From Phaeodactylibacter luteus (GTDB lineage Bacteria; Bacteroidota; Bacteroidia; Chitinophagales; Saprospiraceae), in NCBI RefSeq assembly GCF_007993045.1, contig NZ_VOOR01000036.1, positions 1-52,335 of the forward strand: a stretch of 52,335 bases of DNA, written 5' to 3'. The position numbers were made by a program, and so were the translations under genes. Shown here one piece after another: positions 17,201-25,331 of this stretch (position 1 is its first letter; each line of letters opens with the position of its first letter). The notes beneath the pieces were generated by a model. The model was not told the origin of the DNA. It worked only from the letters and a program-made list of their open reading frames with translations, and ran no database searches.

Positions 17201-18851
17201 GAATTCGAGCTGCGCAGACTGCAACGGCGATCCGAACGGCGGTGCATTGGTCGACGACTGCGGGGTATGTTCCGGGGGCAGCACGGGCATAGTGCCGAAT
17301 TCGAGCTGCGCAGACTGCAACGGTGATCCGAATGGCGGCGCGTTGGTCGACGACTGCGGGGTATGCTCCGGGGGCAGCACGGGCATAGTGCCGAATTCGA
17401 GCTGCGCAGACTGCAACGGCGATCCAAACGGCGGTGCGTTGGTCGACGACTGCGGGGTATGTTCCGGCGGCAGCACGGGCATAGTGCCGAATTCGAGCTG
17501 TGCAGACTGCAACGGCGATCCGAACGGCGGTGCGTTGGTCGACGACTGCGGGGTATGTTCCGGCGGCAGCACGGGCATAGTACCGAATTCGAGCTGCGCA
17601 GACTGCAACGGCGAGCCGAACGGCGGTGCGCAACCCGGAACGCCCTGCGAAGATGGCAATCCAAATACAGTTGGAGAAGTTTGGGATGCACAGTGCAATT
17701 GCACAGGGGGCATACCCCTAACCTGCAGCATCAGCATCAGTGAGATCAGTATTACCGCTGAGACTTGCCCCGGCGACGCGGATGGCAGCATTACCATTTT
17801 TGCAGACTGTCAGGGCTGTACTGAGGCCGTGTATGCCATCAACGGTAGCGATTTCCAGTCCAGCCCAATGTTCACAGGCCTATCCAATGGCACATATACT
17901 GTGACGGTGCAGAATGCAGCGGATGCTAATTGTGCAGCCGTGAGCGAAGCCATTGTTGTGGGCGGCCTGCCATTGCCATGGGCAGCAGCTGCGATCGGTC
18001 AAGCCCCCGAGCCTGTTGTGTCATACGACAACTGTGCGGGCACGTATCAGCTTAGGAGCAGTGCGCTCAACCCCTCTTCGGGCTCCGTTGACGGTTTGGG
18101 CAGTATTTTGCACCCGCTGTGCGGGGACGGCAGCATTACAGCCCGGGTGGCCGATGTGGAAAACGGCTGGGCTGGCATCTTGATACGGGAAAGCAGCGAT
18201 GCCGGTGCCCGTTCCCTGAGCCTGCTCAGCAACGGTACCACCTTGTACCGCAGGGAGGCCCGCCTACAGCCCAACGGGGCAAAGCAGTCTGCCCTGCTGA
18301 TGGGCAGCCCCGCCGGTTGGATGCGGCTCGAGCGCCAAGGCGCTCTGCTGCGCGGCTACCGCAGCTTCAACGGCATCAACTGGCAGCTGATGACTCAGGT
18401 ATGGATAGGCTTCCCAGACTGTGTGGAAGTCGGTTTGGCGGTGCATAGCCTTCGCCCGGGAATGGAAGGGCAAGGCCTGTTCTCCGATGTGGAAATCAAC
18501 GGAGGCGGCCGCCGCTTTGCTGCCGATGAAAGTGCTGCTCAGCCCCAAGGCTTGCGCGGTGGTATAGGCATAGCAGACGTGCCGGAGTTGCGCATGTCAA
18601 ACACGGAGGCGTTCTCTCTGGGGGCTGTAGTTTACCCCAATCCTAGCACCGGGCAGGTTTACCTGCAGCTGCCATCGCCCTTGCTGGCGGATGAGCCATT
18701 GCAGTTGTACGATGTGCTCGGCCAGGAAGTGTACCAGGCTGTATGTCCTGCCGGGCAGGCAGAAATTGGGCTAGACCTTTCCGGCCTGCCTGCTGGCCGC
18801 TACCTGCTGCGGGTGCATGGCCAGGCCCTGCCGCTGCTGCTGACGCGCTAG
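14256..18851 (+). CDS. Secreted GH13 alpha-amylase with 13-unit Cys-rich repeat, SprB repeat and T9SS sorting domain
   Basis: 1531 aa. A signal peptide ends near residue 42 (AGQAGAQ). The GH13 catalytic domain has all four conserved regions: DVVYNH (143-148), GFRMDAVKH with nucleophile D409, VVGEH with acid/base E439, and FINNHD with D518. Residues 706-1121 are thirteen nearly identical 32-residue units, each with CGVC and CADC pairs and many Asp. Then follow a SprB-like repeat (about 1145-1225), a DUF1349/laminin-G-like domain (about 1260-1415) and a C-terminal T9SS type A domain beginning YPNPSTGQVYL (about 1458). The enzyme should be exported by Sec, moved by T9SS and attached to the cell surface, where it degrades starch-like polymers. 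The repeat probably forms a disulfide-rich, possibly calcium-binding stalk. A hairpin follows the stop. Confidence 0.93.
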   Translation: MKTTMTTPYVAGRRPLPRRSLQFLKHLPLFLLLLLAAGQAGAQDFMMQGWYWDYPKPNCNGYSGPSIASEMAARAAAQREAGFTMMWMPPMAKASFGDCSNGYDPKDLYDYGQVTGQTGLGTGAEVEAWISALQANNIFPVADVVYNHRDGGDWETNPAVRDYVLNYPNGGGCSGGSGTPYPVNGKMRYALPLGGSSGNGAGDYYIKFSSASGNGGFNGRQYKLFFRTKNTGFNPVPINEAEPNGGGDCGQPSNQVFLGQDVFAVQEVGGGCNTDEFYLALGAGDFDPSGDLLEIYIEQVGGGGTGIDQRIYGLYSVPRSADIMGDLQVQTRTDFTSLPSGQGAMNFRNFKPNGTNPTCMSGDEEFPFFFFDVEQAYDGSLGGQSTRQVYSDWNRWLWEQVGVRGFRMDAVKHFPASFVGQLLNDLHADGHIPPMVVGEHFTVDAGVLKGWIDGVYAAMTPAAASAIQVRAFDFELRAALKEACDNGLFDVRNIYNRGLVDGQGMNGANAVTFINNHDYRTAPEHVINRQMLAYAYILTNNRVGLPSVFYPDYYGVDIYGASNPLAENKAGIDELMEVHKNYITGADFVDYLNRFGTPYGSIYQQSGAFDHLLYQIQGGPAGKDVIVVINFEGQPLQFNHTINTGNAPLGTTFNLIAGNANFESPVVENNAFNGLPNSLYFDIPAYSYAVFVQGDPLPTDCAGVINGGALVDDCGVCSGGSTGIVPNSSCADCNGDPNGGALVDDCGVCSGGSTGIVPNSSCADCNGDPNGGALVDDCGVCSGGSTGIVPNSSCADCNGDPNGGALVDDCGVCSGGSTGIVPNSSCADCNGDPNGGALVDDCGVCSGGSTGIVPNSSCADCNGEPNGGALVDDCGVCSGGSTGIVPNSSCADCNGDPNGGALVDDCGVCSGGSTGIVPNSSCADCNGEPNGGALVDDCGVCSGGSTGIVPNSSCADCNGEPNGGALVDDCGVCSGGSTGIVPNSSCADCNGDPNGGALVDDCGVCSGGSTGIVPNSSCADCNGDPNGGALVDDCGVCSGGSTGIVPNSSCADCNGDPNGGALVDDCGVCSGGSTGIVPNSSCADCNGDPNGGALVDDCGVCSGGSTGIVPNSSCADCNGEPNGGAQPGTPCEDGNPNTVGEVWDAQCNCTGGIPLTCSISISEISITAETCPGDADGSITIFADCQGCTEAVYAINGSDFQSSPMFTGLSNGTYTVTVQNAADANCAAVSEAIVVGGLPLPWAAAAIGQAPEPVVSYDNCAGTYQLRSSALNPSSGSVDGLGSILHPLCGDGSITARVADVENGWAGILIRESSDAGARSLSLLSNGTTLYRREARLQPNGAKQSALLMGSPAGWMRLERQGALLRGYRSFNGINWQLMTQVWIGFPDCVEVGLAVHSLRPGMEGQGLFSDVEINGGGRRFAADESAAQPQGLRGGIGIADVPELRMSNTEAFSLGAVVYPNPSTGQVYLQLPSPLLADEPLQLYDVLGQEVYQAVCPAGQAEIGLDLSGLPAGRYLLRVHGQALPLLLTR
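16371..17618 (+). repeat. Thirteen tandem 96-bp repeats inside the amylase gene
   Basis: Thirteen units of exactly 96 bp (32 codons) with very few differences, mainly silent changes (GTGCCG/GTACCG, GGCGCG/GGTGCA) and GAT/GAG at the codon before the last Pro. Because 96 is divisible by three and the unit has no stop in most frames, the array also produces long open frames in other frames and on the other strand; these are not genes. The scattered silent variants indicate unequal crossing-over or gene conversion. Confidence 0.97.
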
Positions 18852-18917
18852 GCAGGCGCTCAAAAGACGGACGATCATGCCAATCGCCCCCTCCGCCGTT
18901 CGGTAGAGGGGGCGATT
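18623..18917 (+). repeat. Near-identical 295-bp 3' module, copy 1
   Basis: This segment encodes the T9SS sorting domain of the amylase plus its 3' untranslated part and hairpin. By eye it differs at only two positions from 21805-22099. Confidence 0.95.
18882..18917 (+). terminator. Hairpin terminator after amylase gene
   Basis: A perfect 12-bp stem, AATCGCCCCCTC/GAGGGGGCGATT, with a 12-nt loop lies 30 bp after the stop. The T tract is short, so it may act as an RNA 3'-end stabiliser as well as a terminator. Confidence 0.7.
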
Positions 18918-19828
18918 TTGTGAGAAAACAGCTGCCGGTCAAGATTTTTTGGCTAAAAAGCCGAATAGGCAGATTAGAAATTAGTATATTTGAGTACTAT
19001 TTTCATCTTTTGTAGCCAAACTGATTTAAGTTTAATTTAGGTTACAATTAGCTTCCTCCCCCCCTCATTCAAACTTATGCCGCTCAATAATGTGGCGTAA
19101 TTTTTCCCACTTCCGCCCGAAAGGAAGCTGTGGAGGCTGACCAAGTTTATGTCACACGCTAGAGGCATAAACTCCCGAATGCCGATAAGGCAGCCTTCGC
19201 ATGATAATGCAAAGGATCGCACAAATTGGGCTCAAGGTACAGAGCGTTAGTAGGTTGGAATAGCCTTTGCTTATGCTGAGGCAATTTCTGTACGTTCCTC
19301 TATTTGTAGGTTTGGCCTGGCATTGAGCCAAATAGTCAATGCTTGTGCTTCAGGTACAGGGAGTTAGTTCGCTTCGGTACGGGAGCCGCTAGGCTAGCGC
19401 ATTTGGGCATCTTTTAGTCTTTAAAAACATATGCATGGCCACTATCGTACACCCGTACGAAAGTGGTGAGGTTGGAAAACAGGCTTGCAGGATGGCCCTT
19501 GCATTTGGCAAAGGCATCAGCCTGCTATAGACCTGTATGAAGCCTGAATATTTCCCTAAGCAGTCATGCGGTAGGGCAGGGGGATGGTGCGGTCCATTTC
19601 CCAACAAGCGCTCAAAGAGGGCTGTCAAGGCATTCTGTTTTACACCGAGAAGCATCTCTGCGGCTATGCCTGTTAGCCGCTTGAGCGTAATATGAAGCTA
19701 GAAAGCCTACGCCTGGTTGAAATAACATTTACGACAGCTCGGCGCATTGATTCTAAAGTAAAAAGCCGCGCAAACGAGCGTAGCTGTATTTGTTCATTAT
19801 TTTTTAATCATCAAAATTTTAGCTCCTG
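18918..19828. other. Long intergenic stretch between the two T9SS cargo genes
   Basis: About 910 bp with no convincing gene; open frames on the minus strand (19037-19222, 19389-19655) look unlike proteins. Two hairpins stand out: GTTTATG/CATAAAC at 19145-19172 and CCACTaTCGTAC/GTACGAaAGTGG at 19439-19466. The stretch may be remains of duplicated or decayed sequence, or may include a regulatory leader for the gene at 19829. Confidence 0.5.
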
Positions 19829-22033
19829 ATGAAAACGAAAATGCACACCTTATTCTTGGCCCTGTTCCTGAGCAGCAGCTTTGCTGCTTTCGGCAGCGGG
19901 GCTGTCGCTTGGACCGGAGATGGAGACGGCTGGCGCTGGGAAGACCCTAACAACTGGGAAAACGATGAAGTGCCCGGTGAGCAAGACGATGTTCGAATTA
20001 GTGGAAATGCTTATGTGCAGGTTACAGCAGCCGGCGCAGCGTGCAGGTCTGCCTGGCTTGAAGACAACGTCACGCTCTTGATCCGCAATGAGGCAAATTT
20101 GACAGTCGCTTATGCTTATCAAGAAGGGATTGACATGGACGACAATTCTACGCTCGTGATATGGGGCGAGCTGGAAATCCACCACACTGGGGAGGATGAT
20201 TATGCTGGAAACGGCATAGAAATAGATGGCGACGCTCGTGTCTTCAATTATGGCAGCCTATCCATTCATGATACCGATATGGATGGAGATGGCATAGATA
20301 TGGAAGATGATGCCCTCTTTGAAAACTACGGTAGCCTGTATATTTCAGAGATAGACAATGAAGGCATTGAAATGGACAACGATGCCATTTTCCGCAATAG
20401 GGGCCTTCTGGAGATTCAGTACGTTAGTTCAGATGCAATCGATCAGGATGATGAGGATACCGAATTCATCAACGATGGGGTAATCAACATCGCTTTTATT
20501 TCTAGCGAAGGTATAGAAGTTGATGACGGTACTTTCACCAACTCGGAGAATGGGGAAATCAACATTGGGTTTGTTTCTGCGGATATGGTATATGTGCAAA
20601 CTGGCGGTTTTTTTGAAAACTATGGAGAGGTATACGTATTGACCCCTTTCATTGGCCGCCCGCCGATTAGGACTTTCCCCGAAGTAGAAGAAGGGCAAAC
20701 CCCCGGCGAGGCATTTGACCCTGAAGTTGCACAAGATGTTCAAATCGAATCAGACGGTGCAATTTATGTCGAGGGTTTTGGCCGTTTTGAGAATCACAAC
20801 CTTGTAGATATAGGCACTTCTTTTGGCATAATAAATATAGCTACAGAAGGGCCGGAGGTTTCCGGTATGGGAGTGATACCTATATCAGCCTATGGCGCAT
20901 TGGTTACAAGCGCTGATGGCGTCATTGAGAATATGGAATGCGCCGTGATCAATATAGAAGGCCCTTTCCCCATCGTCAATGAAGGCTACCTGTACAATGA
21001 AGGAACGATTGATCTATCCCTTGAGGATATACCCTTTGCCCCTGCACAGGTACCGCCGGGGCCTGTGCTTGTCGGGAACGTCAATACAGGTTACTTTTAC
21101 AATGATGGCGACATACTGTCTGATTTCCCATTCTCTATCGGGCCAAATGCTATTGATGAGGAATGGGCCAGGTATTTCATCGGAGGGCAAGGTGAAAACG
21201 ATAGCTTCTCTTTGGGCTGTGGCATTACGGTTGCTACTTCTTCACTTCATCAGTATGGCACAACCGCCGACAATATGGCTTTTCTAGGCCAGAGCCTCTG
21301 CGGAAACGGGATGATTACGGCTCGTGTTGAGGAAGTGAGCAACGGCTGGGCTGGCATCGTGATACGAGAAAGCAGTGATGCTGGCGCCCGCTCTCTGAGC
21401 CTGCTAAGCAATGGCGTGACTTTGTACCGCCGTGGGTTGCGCCAACAGCCGAACGGCCCGACGCAAAATTCACTGGTATGGGGCGCTCCTGCCGGTTGGA
21501 TGCGGCTCGAGCGCCAAGGCTCTATCCTGCGCGGCTATCGGAGTTTTAACGGGGTGAACTGGCAGTTGGTGACGCAGGTGTTCATCAATTTCCCTAGCTG
21601 TGTGGAAATAGGCTTGGCGGCTTATGGAGACCGTGCCGGGTTGCAAGCGCAAGGGGTGTTTGAGGACGTAGAAGTAAATGGCGGAGGTTATGGGCTTTCG
21701 GCTGACGAAAGTGCTCCACAGGCCTTAGGCCTACGTGGTGGGCACGATGAAGCAGGAAGCGTGCCGGATCTTCAGGCCCCCGCCGCACAGGCTGCTGTTT
21801 CGGAGGCTGTAGTTTACCCCAATCCTAGCACCGGCCAGGTTTACCTGCAGCTGCCATCGCCCTTGCTGGCGGATGAGCCATTGCAGGTGTACGATGTGCT
21901 CGGCCAGGAAGTGTACCAGGCTGTATGTCCTGCCGGGCAGGCAGAAATTGGGCTAGACCTTTCCGGCCTGCCTGCTGGCCGCTACCTGCTGCGGGTGCAT
22001 GGCCAGGCCCTGCCGCTGCTGCTGACGCGCTAG
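19829..22033 (+). CDS. Secreted beta-helix-like surface protein with DUF1349-like and T9SS sorting domains
   Basis: 734 aa. A signal peptide ends near residue 24 (FAAFGSGA). Residues about 28-440 are Asp/Glu-rich short strand-turn units (patterns such as FENYGSLYISEI, IEMDNDAIFRNRG), which look like a right-handed parallel beta-helix and would fit calcium binding. The C-terminal part (about 470-620) repeats the DUF1349/laminin-G-like domain of the amylase, and the last 75 residues are the T9SS type A domain, nearly identical at DNA level to the amylase's. No catalytic motif is visible, so it is more likely an adhesin or surface structure than an enzyme, although polysaccharide lyases share the fold. 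Confidence 0.85.
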   Translation: MKTKMHTLFLALFLSSSFAAFGSGAVAWTGDGDGWRWEDPNNWENDEVPGEQDDVRISGNAYVQVTAAGAACRSAWLEDNVTLLIRNEANLTVAYAYQEGIDMDDNSTLVIWGELEIHHTGEDDYAGNGIEIDGDARVFNYGSLSIHDTDMDGDGIDMEDDALFENYGSLYISEIDNEGIEMDNDAIFRNRGLLEIQYVSSDAIDQDDEDTEFINDGVINIAFISSEGIEVDDGTFTNSENGEINIGFVSADMVYVQTGGFFENYGEVYVLTPFIGRPPIRTFPEVEEGQTPGEAFDPEVAQDVQIESDGAIYVEGFGRFENHNLVDIGTSFGIINIATEGPEVSGMGVIPISAYGALVTSADGVIENMECAVINIEGPFPIVNEGYLYNEGTIDLSLEDIPFAPAQVPPGPVLVGNVNTGYFYNDGDILSDFPFSIGPNAIDEEWARYFIGGQGENDSFSLGCGITVATSSLHQYGTTADNMAFLGQSLCGNGMITARVEEVSNGWAGIVIRESSDAGARSLSLLSNGVTLYRRGLRQQPNGPTQNSLVWGAPAGWMRLERQGSILRGYRSFNGVNWQLVTQVFINFPSCVEIGLAAYGDRAGLQAQGVFEDVEVNGGGYGLSADESAPQALGLRGGHDEAGSVPDLQAPAAQAAVSEAVVYPNPSTGQVYLQLPSPLLADEPLQVYDVLGQEVYQAVCPAGQAEIGLDLSGLPAGRYLLRVHGQALPLLLTR

Positions 22034-22099
22034 GCAGGCGCTCAAAAGACGGACGATCATGCCAATCGCCCCCTCCGCCGTTCGGTAGAGGGGGCGATT
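21805..22099 (+). repeat. Near-identical 295-bp 3' module, copy 2
   Basis: Second copy of the T9SS-domain and terminator segment at 18623-18917, offset 3182 bp. I see two differences, one of which changes Leu to Val. Confidence 0.95.
22064..22099 (+). terminator. Hairpin terminator after the second T9SS cargo gene
   Basis: The same 12-bp stem as at 18882-18917, carried on the duplicated module; the downstream flank differs. Confidence 0.7.
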
Positions 22100-22190
22100 G
22101 GCATTTAACGGCCCAAACATACCGGGCAGTCAGCCGTTCCACAATAGCGTATACCGAAATGAAGCAAGCGCTAAGCCATGTGATGGCATC

Positions 22191-22520
22191 GGCCTAGCGC
22201 TGCGAAGGGGTATTAGAGCTTGTTTGGATTTTACCCTTCGGGCTGCTCTTGCCAAATTTTGTCCTGCTCTTCGTTGTTCTTCGGTCACGTAGCTAAGGCT
22301 ATTGGATTCAAGAATGGGGCCCTTTGTCCCATTCTTGAATATATCACGCCTCGATCAGGGCAAAATTTGGCTGCGTTCGCTCCAAAAGCAAAATCCGAAC
22401 AAGCTCTAAGCCCGGCAGGGCCGAGCGGATAGCGAGCCCCGGAGCATAGCGGCACCTGCCAGCAGGGCCCGTCCTTGAGGCAGGGGCAGGCCCAAAGGAC
22501 AACAAACTGATTTCCGCCCT
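22191..22520 (-). repeat. GC-rich dispersed repeat, copy B, interrupted by a hairpin element
   Basis: A reverse copy. On the plus strand it reads GGCCTAGCGCTGCGAAGGGG, then a nested element (22213-22409), then the GGGCCGAGCGG...CGAGCCCCGGAGCATAGCGG core and a diverged tail ending near TTTCCGCCC. It lies directly before the mscS gene. Confidence 0.8.
22213..22409 (-). mobile_element. TA-flanked hairpin (MITE-like) element nested in repeat copy B
   Basis: About 197 bp with terminal inverted repeats (TTAGAGCTTGTTTGGATTTT against AAAATCCGAACAAGCTCTAA) and TA at both ends. Internal arms (CCAAATTTTG) also pair, and the tip is a 12-bp perfect hairpin (TTCAAGAATGGG/CCCATTCTTGAA). There is no open frame of note. 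It is homologous to the element at 26830-26993 but has a different tip. Confidence 0.75.
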
Positions 22521-22554
22521 TCCAAAAGGGCTCGATAAAAAGCAACTGTACACG

Positions 22555-23433
22555 ATGACAAATGTGGATTGGGGGAGTTTCAAAGCATGGCTATGGGGCC
22601 TGATGAGCACAATAGGGCCAAAACTGTTGTTGTCCCTCCTGCTGCTCGGCGGCGGAGCTTTTGCCATCAGGCTGCTTTCCCGTCTCCTGCGCAAGGCCTT
22701 CCGCCGTTATCATATAGAACCTTCTTTAGCCAGCTTTTTTGAAAGCCTTTTTAAGTTCGCGCTCTACGCCCTGCTGATCGTGACGGTAGGCACCACCTTG
22801 GGCATCAAGACATCTTCTTTTGTAGCCATAATAGGTGCAGCAGGTATTGCTATTGGCCTGGCACTGCAAGGCAGCCTTGCCAATTTTGCAGGGGGCGTGC
22901 TCATCCTCATTTTCAAACCATTTAAAGTGGGCGACCTCATCCATGTCAACGGCAATTTGGGCAAGGTGGTAAAGATTGATATCCTTTATACCCGTTTGCA
23001 GACTTTCGACAACCGCATCATCACCATGCCAAACGGCAATGTGGCCAATAGTGATGTGGACAACCGCACTATGCAGAGCAGCCGGCGTATTGACCTCAAC
23101 TTCAAGTTCGACTACGATGCAGATATCCCCCAGATACGCGAGATTGTAACCCGTACCCTGAGGCAGCACCCCAAAGTGCTGGCCGAGCCTGCCCCAGACC
23201 TTTGGCTGGACCAAATTGGGGCGTACGAGCTCAAAGTCATCGCCCGGTGCTGGGTGGCCCCACAGGATTATTGGCCAGTTATATGGCAACAGTACGAGGC
23301 GGTCAAGGTAGCCTTGGCGGAAGCCGGCGTGCGGATGCCCCTGCCCAAGCAGGAAATTGTCTGGCAGCCGCCTGCTCAAGAAGGAGGGGGCGCCCCTTTC
23401 GGCAAGGCACGATCGGCACAGGCGGGCTCGTGA
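22555..23433 (+). CDS. MscS-family small-conductance mechanosensitive channel
   Basis: 292 aa. It has two N-terminal membrane segments (about 15-40 and 60-85) and the pore-lining TM3 with the Gly/Ala-rich signature GIAIGLALQGSLANFAGGVLI (about 98-118), followed by the beta domain (FKVGDLI...ITMPNGNVANSD) and the C-terminal alpha/beta domain. Length matches E. coli MscS (286 aa). It opens under membrane tension in the inner membrane to release solutes on hypo-osmotic shock. It is monocistronic by position, convergent with the glycosyltransferase gene. Confidence 0.93.
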   Translation: MTNVDWGSFKAWLWGLMSTIGPKLLLSLLLLGGGAFAIRLLSRLLRKAFRRYHIEPSLASFFESLFKFALYALLIVTVGTTLGIKTSSFVAIIGAAGIAIGLALQGSLANFAGGVLILIFKPFKVGDLIHVNGNLGKVVKIDILYTRLQTFDNRIITMPNGNVANSDVDNRTMQSSRRIDLNFKFDYDADIPQIREIVTRTLRQHPKVLAEPAPDLWLDQIGAYELKVIARCWVAPQDYWPVIWQQYEAVKVALAEAGVRMPLPKQEIVWQPPAQEGGGAPFGKARSAQAGS

Positions 23434-23463
23434 TGAGCGGGGCAGGCTGCTCGTCAGTGAGCG

Positions 23464-24618
23464 CTAACTTACCCGCCGCCCCTTCCATTCATACTCCTTA
23501 CGGAAAAGCGCCCATAGGCCAATGAGGGCAATGTAACCGGTATGGAGGGCTTCAGCGCCCCAGAAGTGCCGGAGTGCTGGCTGCTGCCTAAAGTACAAGG
23601 CTGCCCGCCGGAGGAGGGTGTAGTCGGCAGCGGCTTTGAAAGCGAAGAGCGCACTGCCCCAAAGCAGGGCACGCCAGCCAAAAGCCAAGGCTAGGAAGGG
23701 GCTGGCCAGTATGCTGAGGCTTAGCCCGAACACGGTGCCTAGCGCGAGCAGGCTGCCAAGGCCCTGCGCTGCCGATTTGTTCTTGGTGCCCCACCGCAGC
23801 CGCTGCTCAGCCAGCTCTTTCCAAGTGGGCTTGGCCTGTGTCTGTACGGCAGCCGTAGCAGATTTGAGGAAGCCTACCTGGCCAGGGAAGGCCTTATTGA
23901 GCTTGCCCAATAAGAAGACATCATCTCCGGAGGCATATTGCTCATTGCCAGCATAGCCGCCTACCTCCTCAAAAGCGGTTTTCCGGAAACCGAGGCTTGC
24001 GCCATTGCCCAGGGTGAAAGCCCCGCTTCGCAGCCCGGCTGCCGTCACGACCATCATGCCAGCGAAATCCAGCGCCTGAAAACGGGATAGGGCGGTGGGC
24101 TGTAGCTCGCAAAGCACCGGGCCAGAGACAGCGGCCCAACCACCTTCGCCCAGCTGCCCGGCCATCTCCCGGGCCCAGGTAGGCGGCAGCACGCAGTCGG
24201 CATCGGTAGTCAAAATGATAGGGGTGTCAGCATGTGCTATGCCGGTTGTCAAGGCCCACTTTTTATAAGCCCGGGCGCCTTCCGGCGGAGGGTGGCTCTC
24301 CATCTTCAGCAAGGCTACCCCAAGGTGGCTGAAGGATGCTGCAATGGCCGCGGTGTGGTCTTCCGAATGGTCGTCGAGCACCAAAACATGGAGTGCTGCG
24401 CCCGGATAGTCCTGCCGGCACAGGCTATGGAGGCAGGCTTCCAAGTGGCCGGCCTCGTTGCGGGCAGGCACTAAGACGGTGGCTGCCGGCAGCTGTTGGG
24501 CAGCCGGTGCCGCATCAGGCAGTTGGCCCCATACTTTTAGGATGTAGAAGATCAGCCCTGCGTAAGCAGCGGAAAGCAGGGCGGTGAGCAAGACGAACAC
24601 GCTGAAGAGCAGCCACAT
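23464..24618 (-). CDS. Membrane-bound family 2 glycosyltransferase
   Basis: 384 aa. An N-terminal membrane segment (about 3-28) precedes the GT-A domain, which has VLVPARNEAG, VLVLDDHSEDHT, the DxD metal motif TTDADC and the processive-type QRLRW motif (about 275). Two to three membrane segments follow (about 290-370). This layout fits GT2 enzymes that build surface polysaccharide or glycolipid at the inner membrane; the sugar substrate cannot be read from the sequence. Its start overlaps the stop of the upstream membrane-protein gene (TGATG), so the two are coupled. Confidence 0.85.
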   Translation of the reverse strand: MWLLFSVFVLLTALLSAAYAGLIFYILKVWGQLPDAAPAAQQLPAATVLVPARNEAGHLEACLHSLCRQDYPGAALHVLVLDDHSEDHTAAIAASFSHLGVALLKMESHPPPEGARAYKKWALTTGIAHADTPIILTTDADCVLPPTWAREMAGQLGEGGWAAVSGPVLCELQPTALSRFQALDFAGMMVVTAAGLRSGAFTLGNGASLGFRKTAFEEVGGYAGNEQYASGDDVFLLGKLNKAFPGQVGFLKSATAAVQTQAKPTWKELAEQRLRWGTKNKSAAQGLGSLLALGTVFGLSLSILASPFLALAFGWRALLWGSALFAFKAAADYTLLRRAALYFRQQPALRHFWGAEALHTGYIALIGLWALFRKEYEWKGRRVS

Positions 24619-25097
24619 CAGTTTTGGCTATCGAAAAAATTGTCGTAGTTGGTATCCCGGCGTGGCGGGGCCTGCCTTTCCAGGCGGTCGAGGTTGAGGG
24701 GCTCGCTGTCCAGCTCTTCAAAGTCGGCAAATTCGCCCTGACGCTGCTGTTCGGCTTCCTGCTGTGCCTCGCGCACTTTCTTTTTAAGGGCTGCTTTGCC
24801 CAAGAGGAAAAGGGAGACGAGGGGGAAGCCCAAGATGGTGAGCAAGGTGTAGAGCACACCGGAAAGCGGGTTGTTGCGCAGTTGTTGCCACAGCCATTTG
24901 CCGTAGCCGGTGACCACCTTGTAGTCCATGATGAGCGCAGCGATGATGAAGACCGGTGAAAGGAAGTACAGTATCCTGAAGATGAACTGCGCAATGTAGA
25001 ACAGCCCGATAAGGAAGAGGACGCCCATGATGATGCCCAAGATAGAGCCGAAAGGGCTGTTGCCAGAAGCACGGGAAGAGGTATTGTAGTAGGTCAT
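24618..25097 (-). CDS. Small membrane protein coupled to the glycosyltransferase
   Basis: 159 aa from the ATG at 25097; a longer reading from 25298 adds 67 unlikely residues. It has a Gly/Ser-rich N-terminus, two hydrophobic segments near 20-60, one near 80-105, then a highly charged C-terminal tail of about 55 residues (KKKVREAQQEAEQQRQ). I do not recognise a named family. Translational coupling with the GT2 enzyme suggests an accessory membrane subunit. Confidence 0.75.
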   Translation of the reverse strand: MTYYNTSSRASGNSPFGSILGIIMGVLFLIGLFYIAQFIFRILYFLSPVFIIAALIMDYKVVTGYGKWLWQQLRNNPLSGVLYTLLTILGFPLVSLFLLGKAALKKKVREAQQEAEQQRQGEFADFEELDSEPLNLDRLERQAPPRRDTNYDNFFDSQN

Positions 25098-25331
25098 AAT
25101 TTCAAACTTTGCGGGAGAGCGTGCAGCTTTCCCGTTCAAATATACGGTTATACAACCGGCTCGGGAGAGAGAATGTTGCTTACATTGAGGGCTCCTCGGC
25201 CAAGCCGGATGAGATTCCGACAAAGCGGGCTGCCGCAAGCCCGAACGCGCAGGGCCCGCTTGGCAAAAACTACAGCTCAGTATGGAGGTCTTCTGCAAAG
25301 AAGGCCTATTTTTGGAAAAACAGCCGATATA

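Noticed and set aside
16371-17618. GAATTCGAGCT in each repeat looks like a cloning polylinker, next to GTCGAC sites
   Set aside because: It is part of the coding repeat (NSSCADC codons), occurs in all 13 units and lacks the rest of a vector.
16290-17797. Long minus-strand and other-frame open frames of 440-490 residues across the amylase repeat
   Set aside because: They arise because a 96-bp unit is in phase in every frame. They have repetitive, unnatural composition and no start context, and the sense frame is a clear GH13 protein.
19389-19655. An 88-residue minus-strand frame in the gap between the two T9SS cargo genes
   Set aside because: It has no recognisable protein features, crosses an inverted repeat and is isolated.
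22064-22520. Possible tRNA or small stable RNA before mscS
   Set aside because: No acceptor stem or T-loop signature; the structure is explained by the terminator, repeat copy B and its nested hairpin element.
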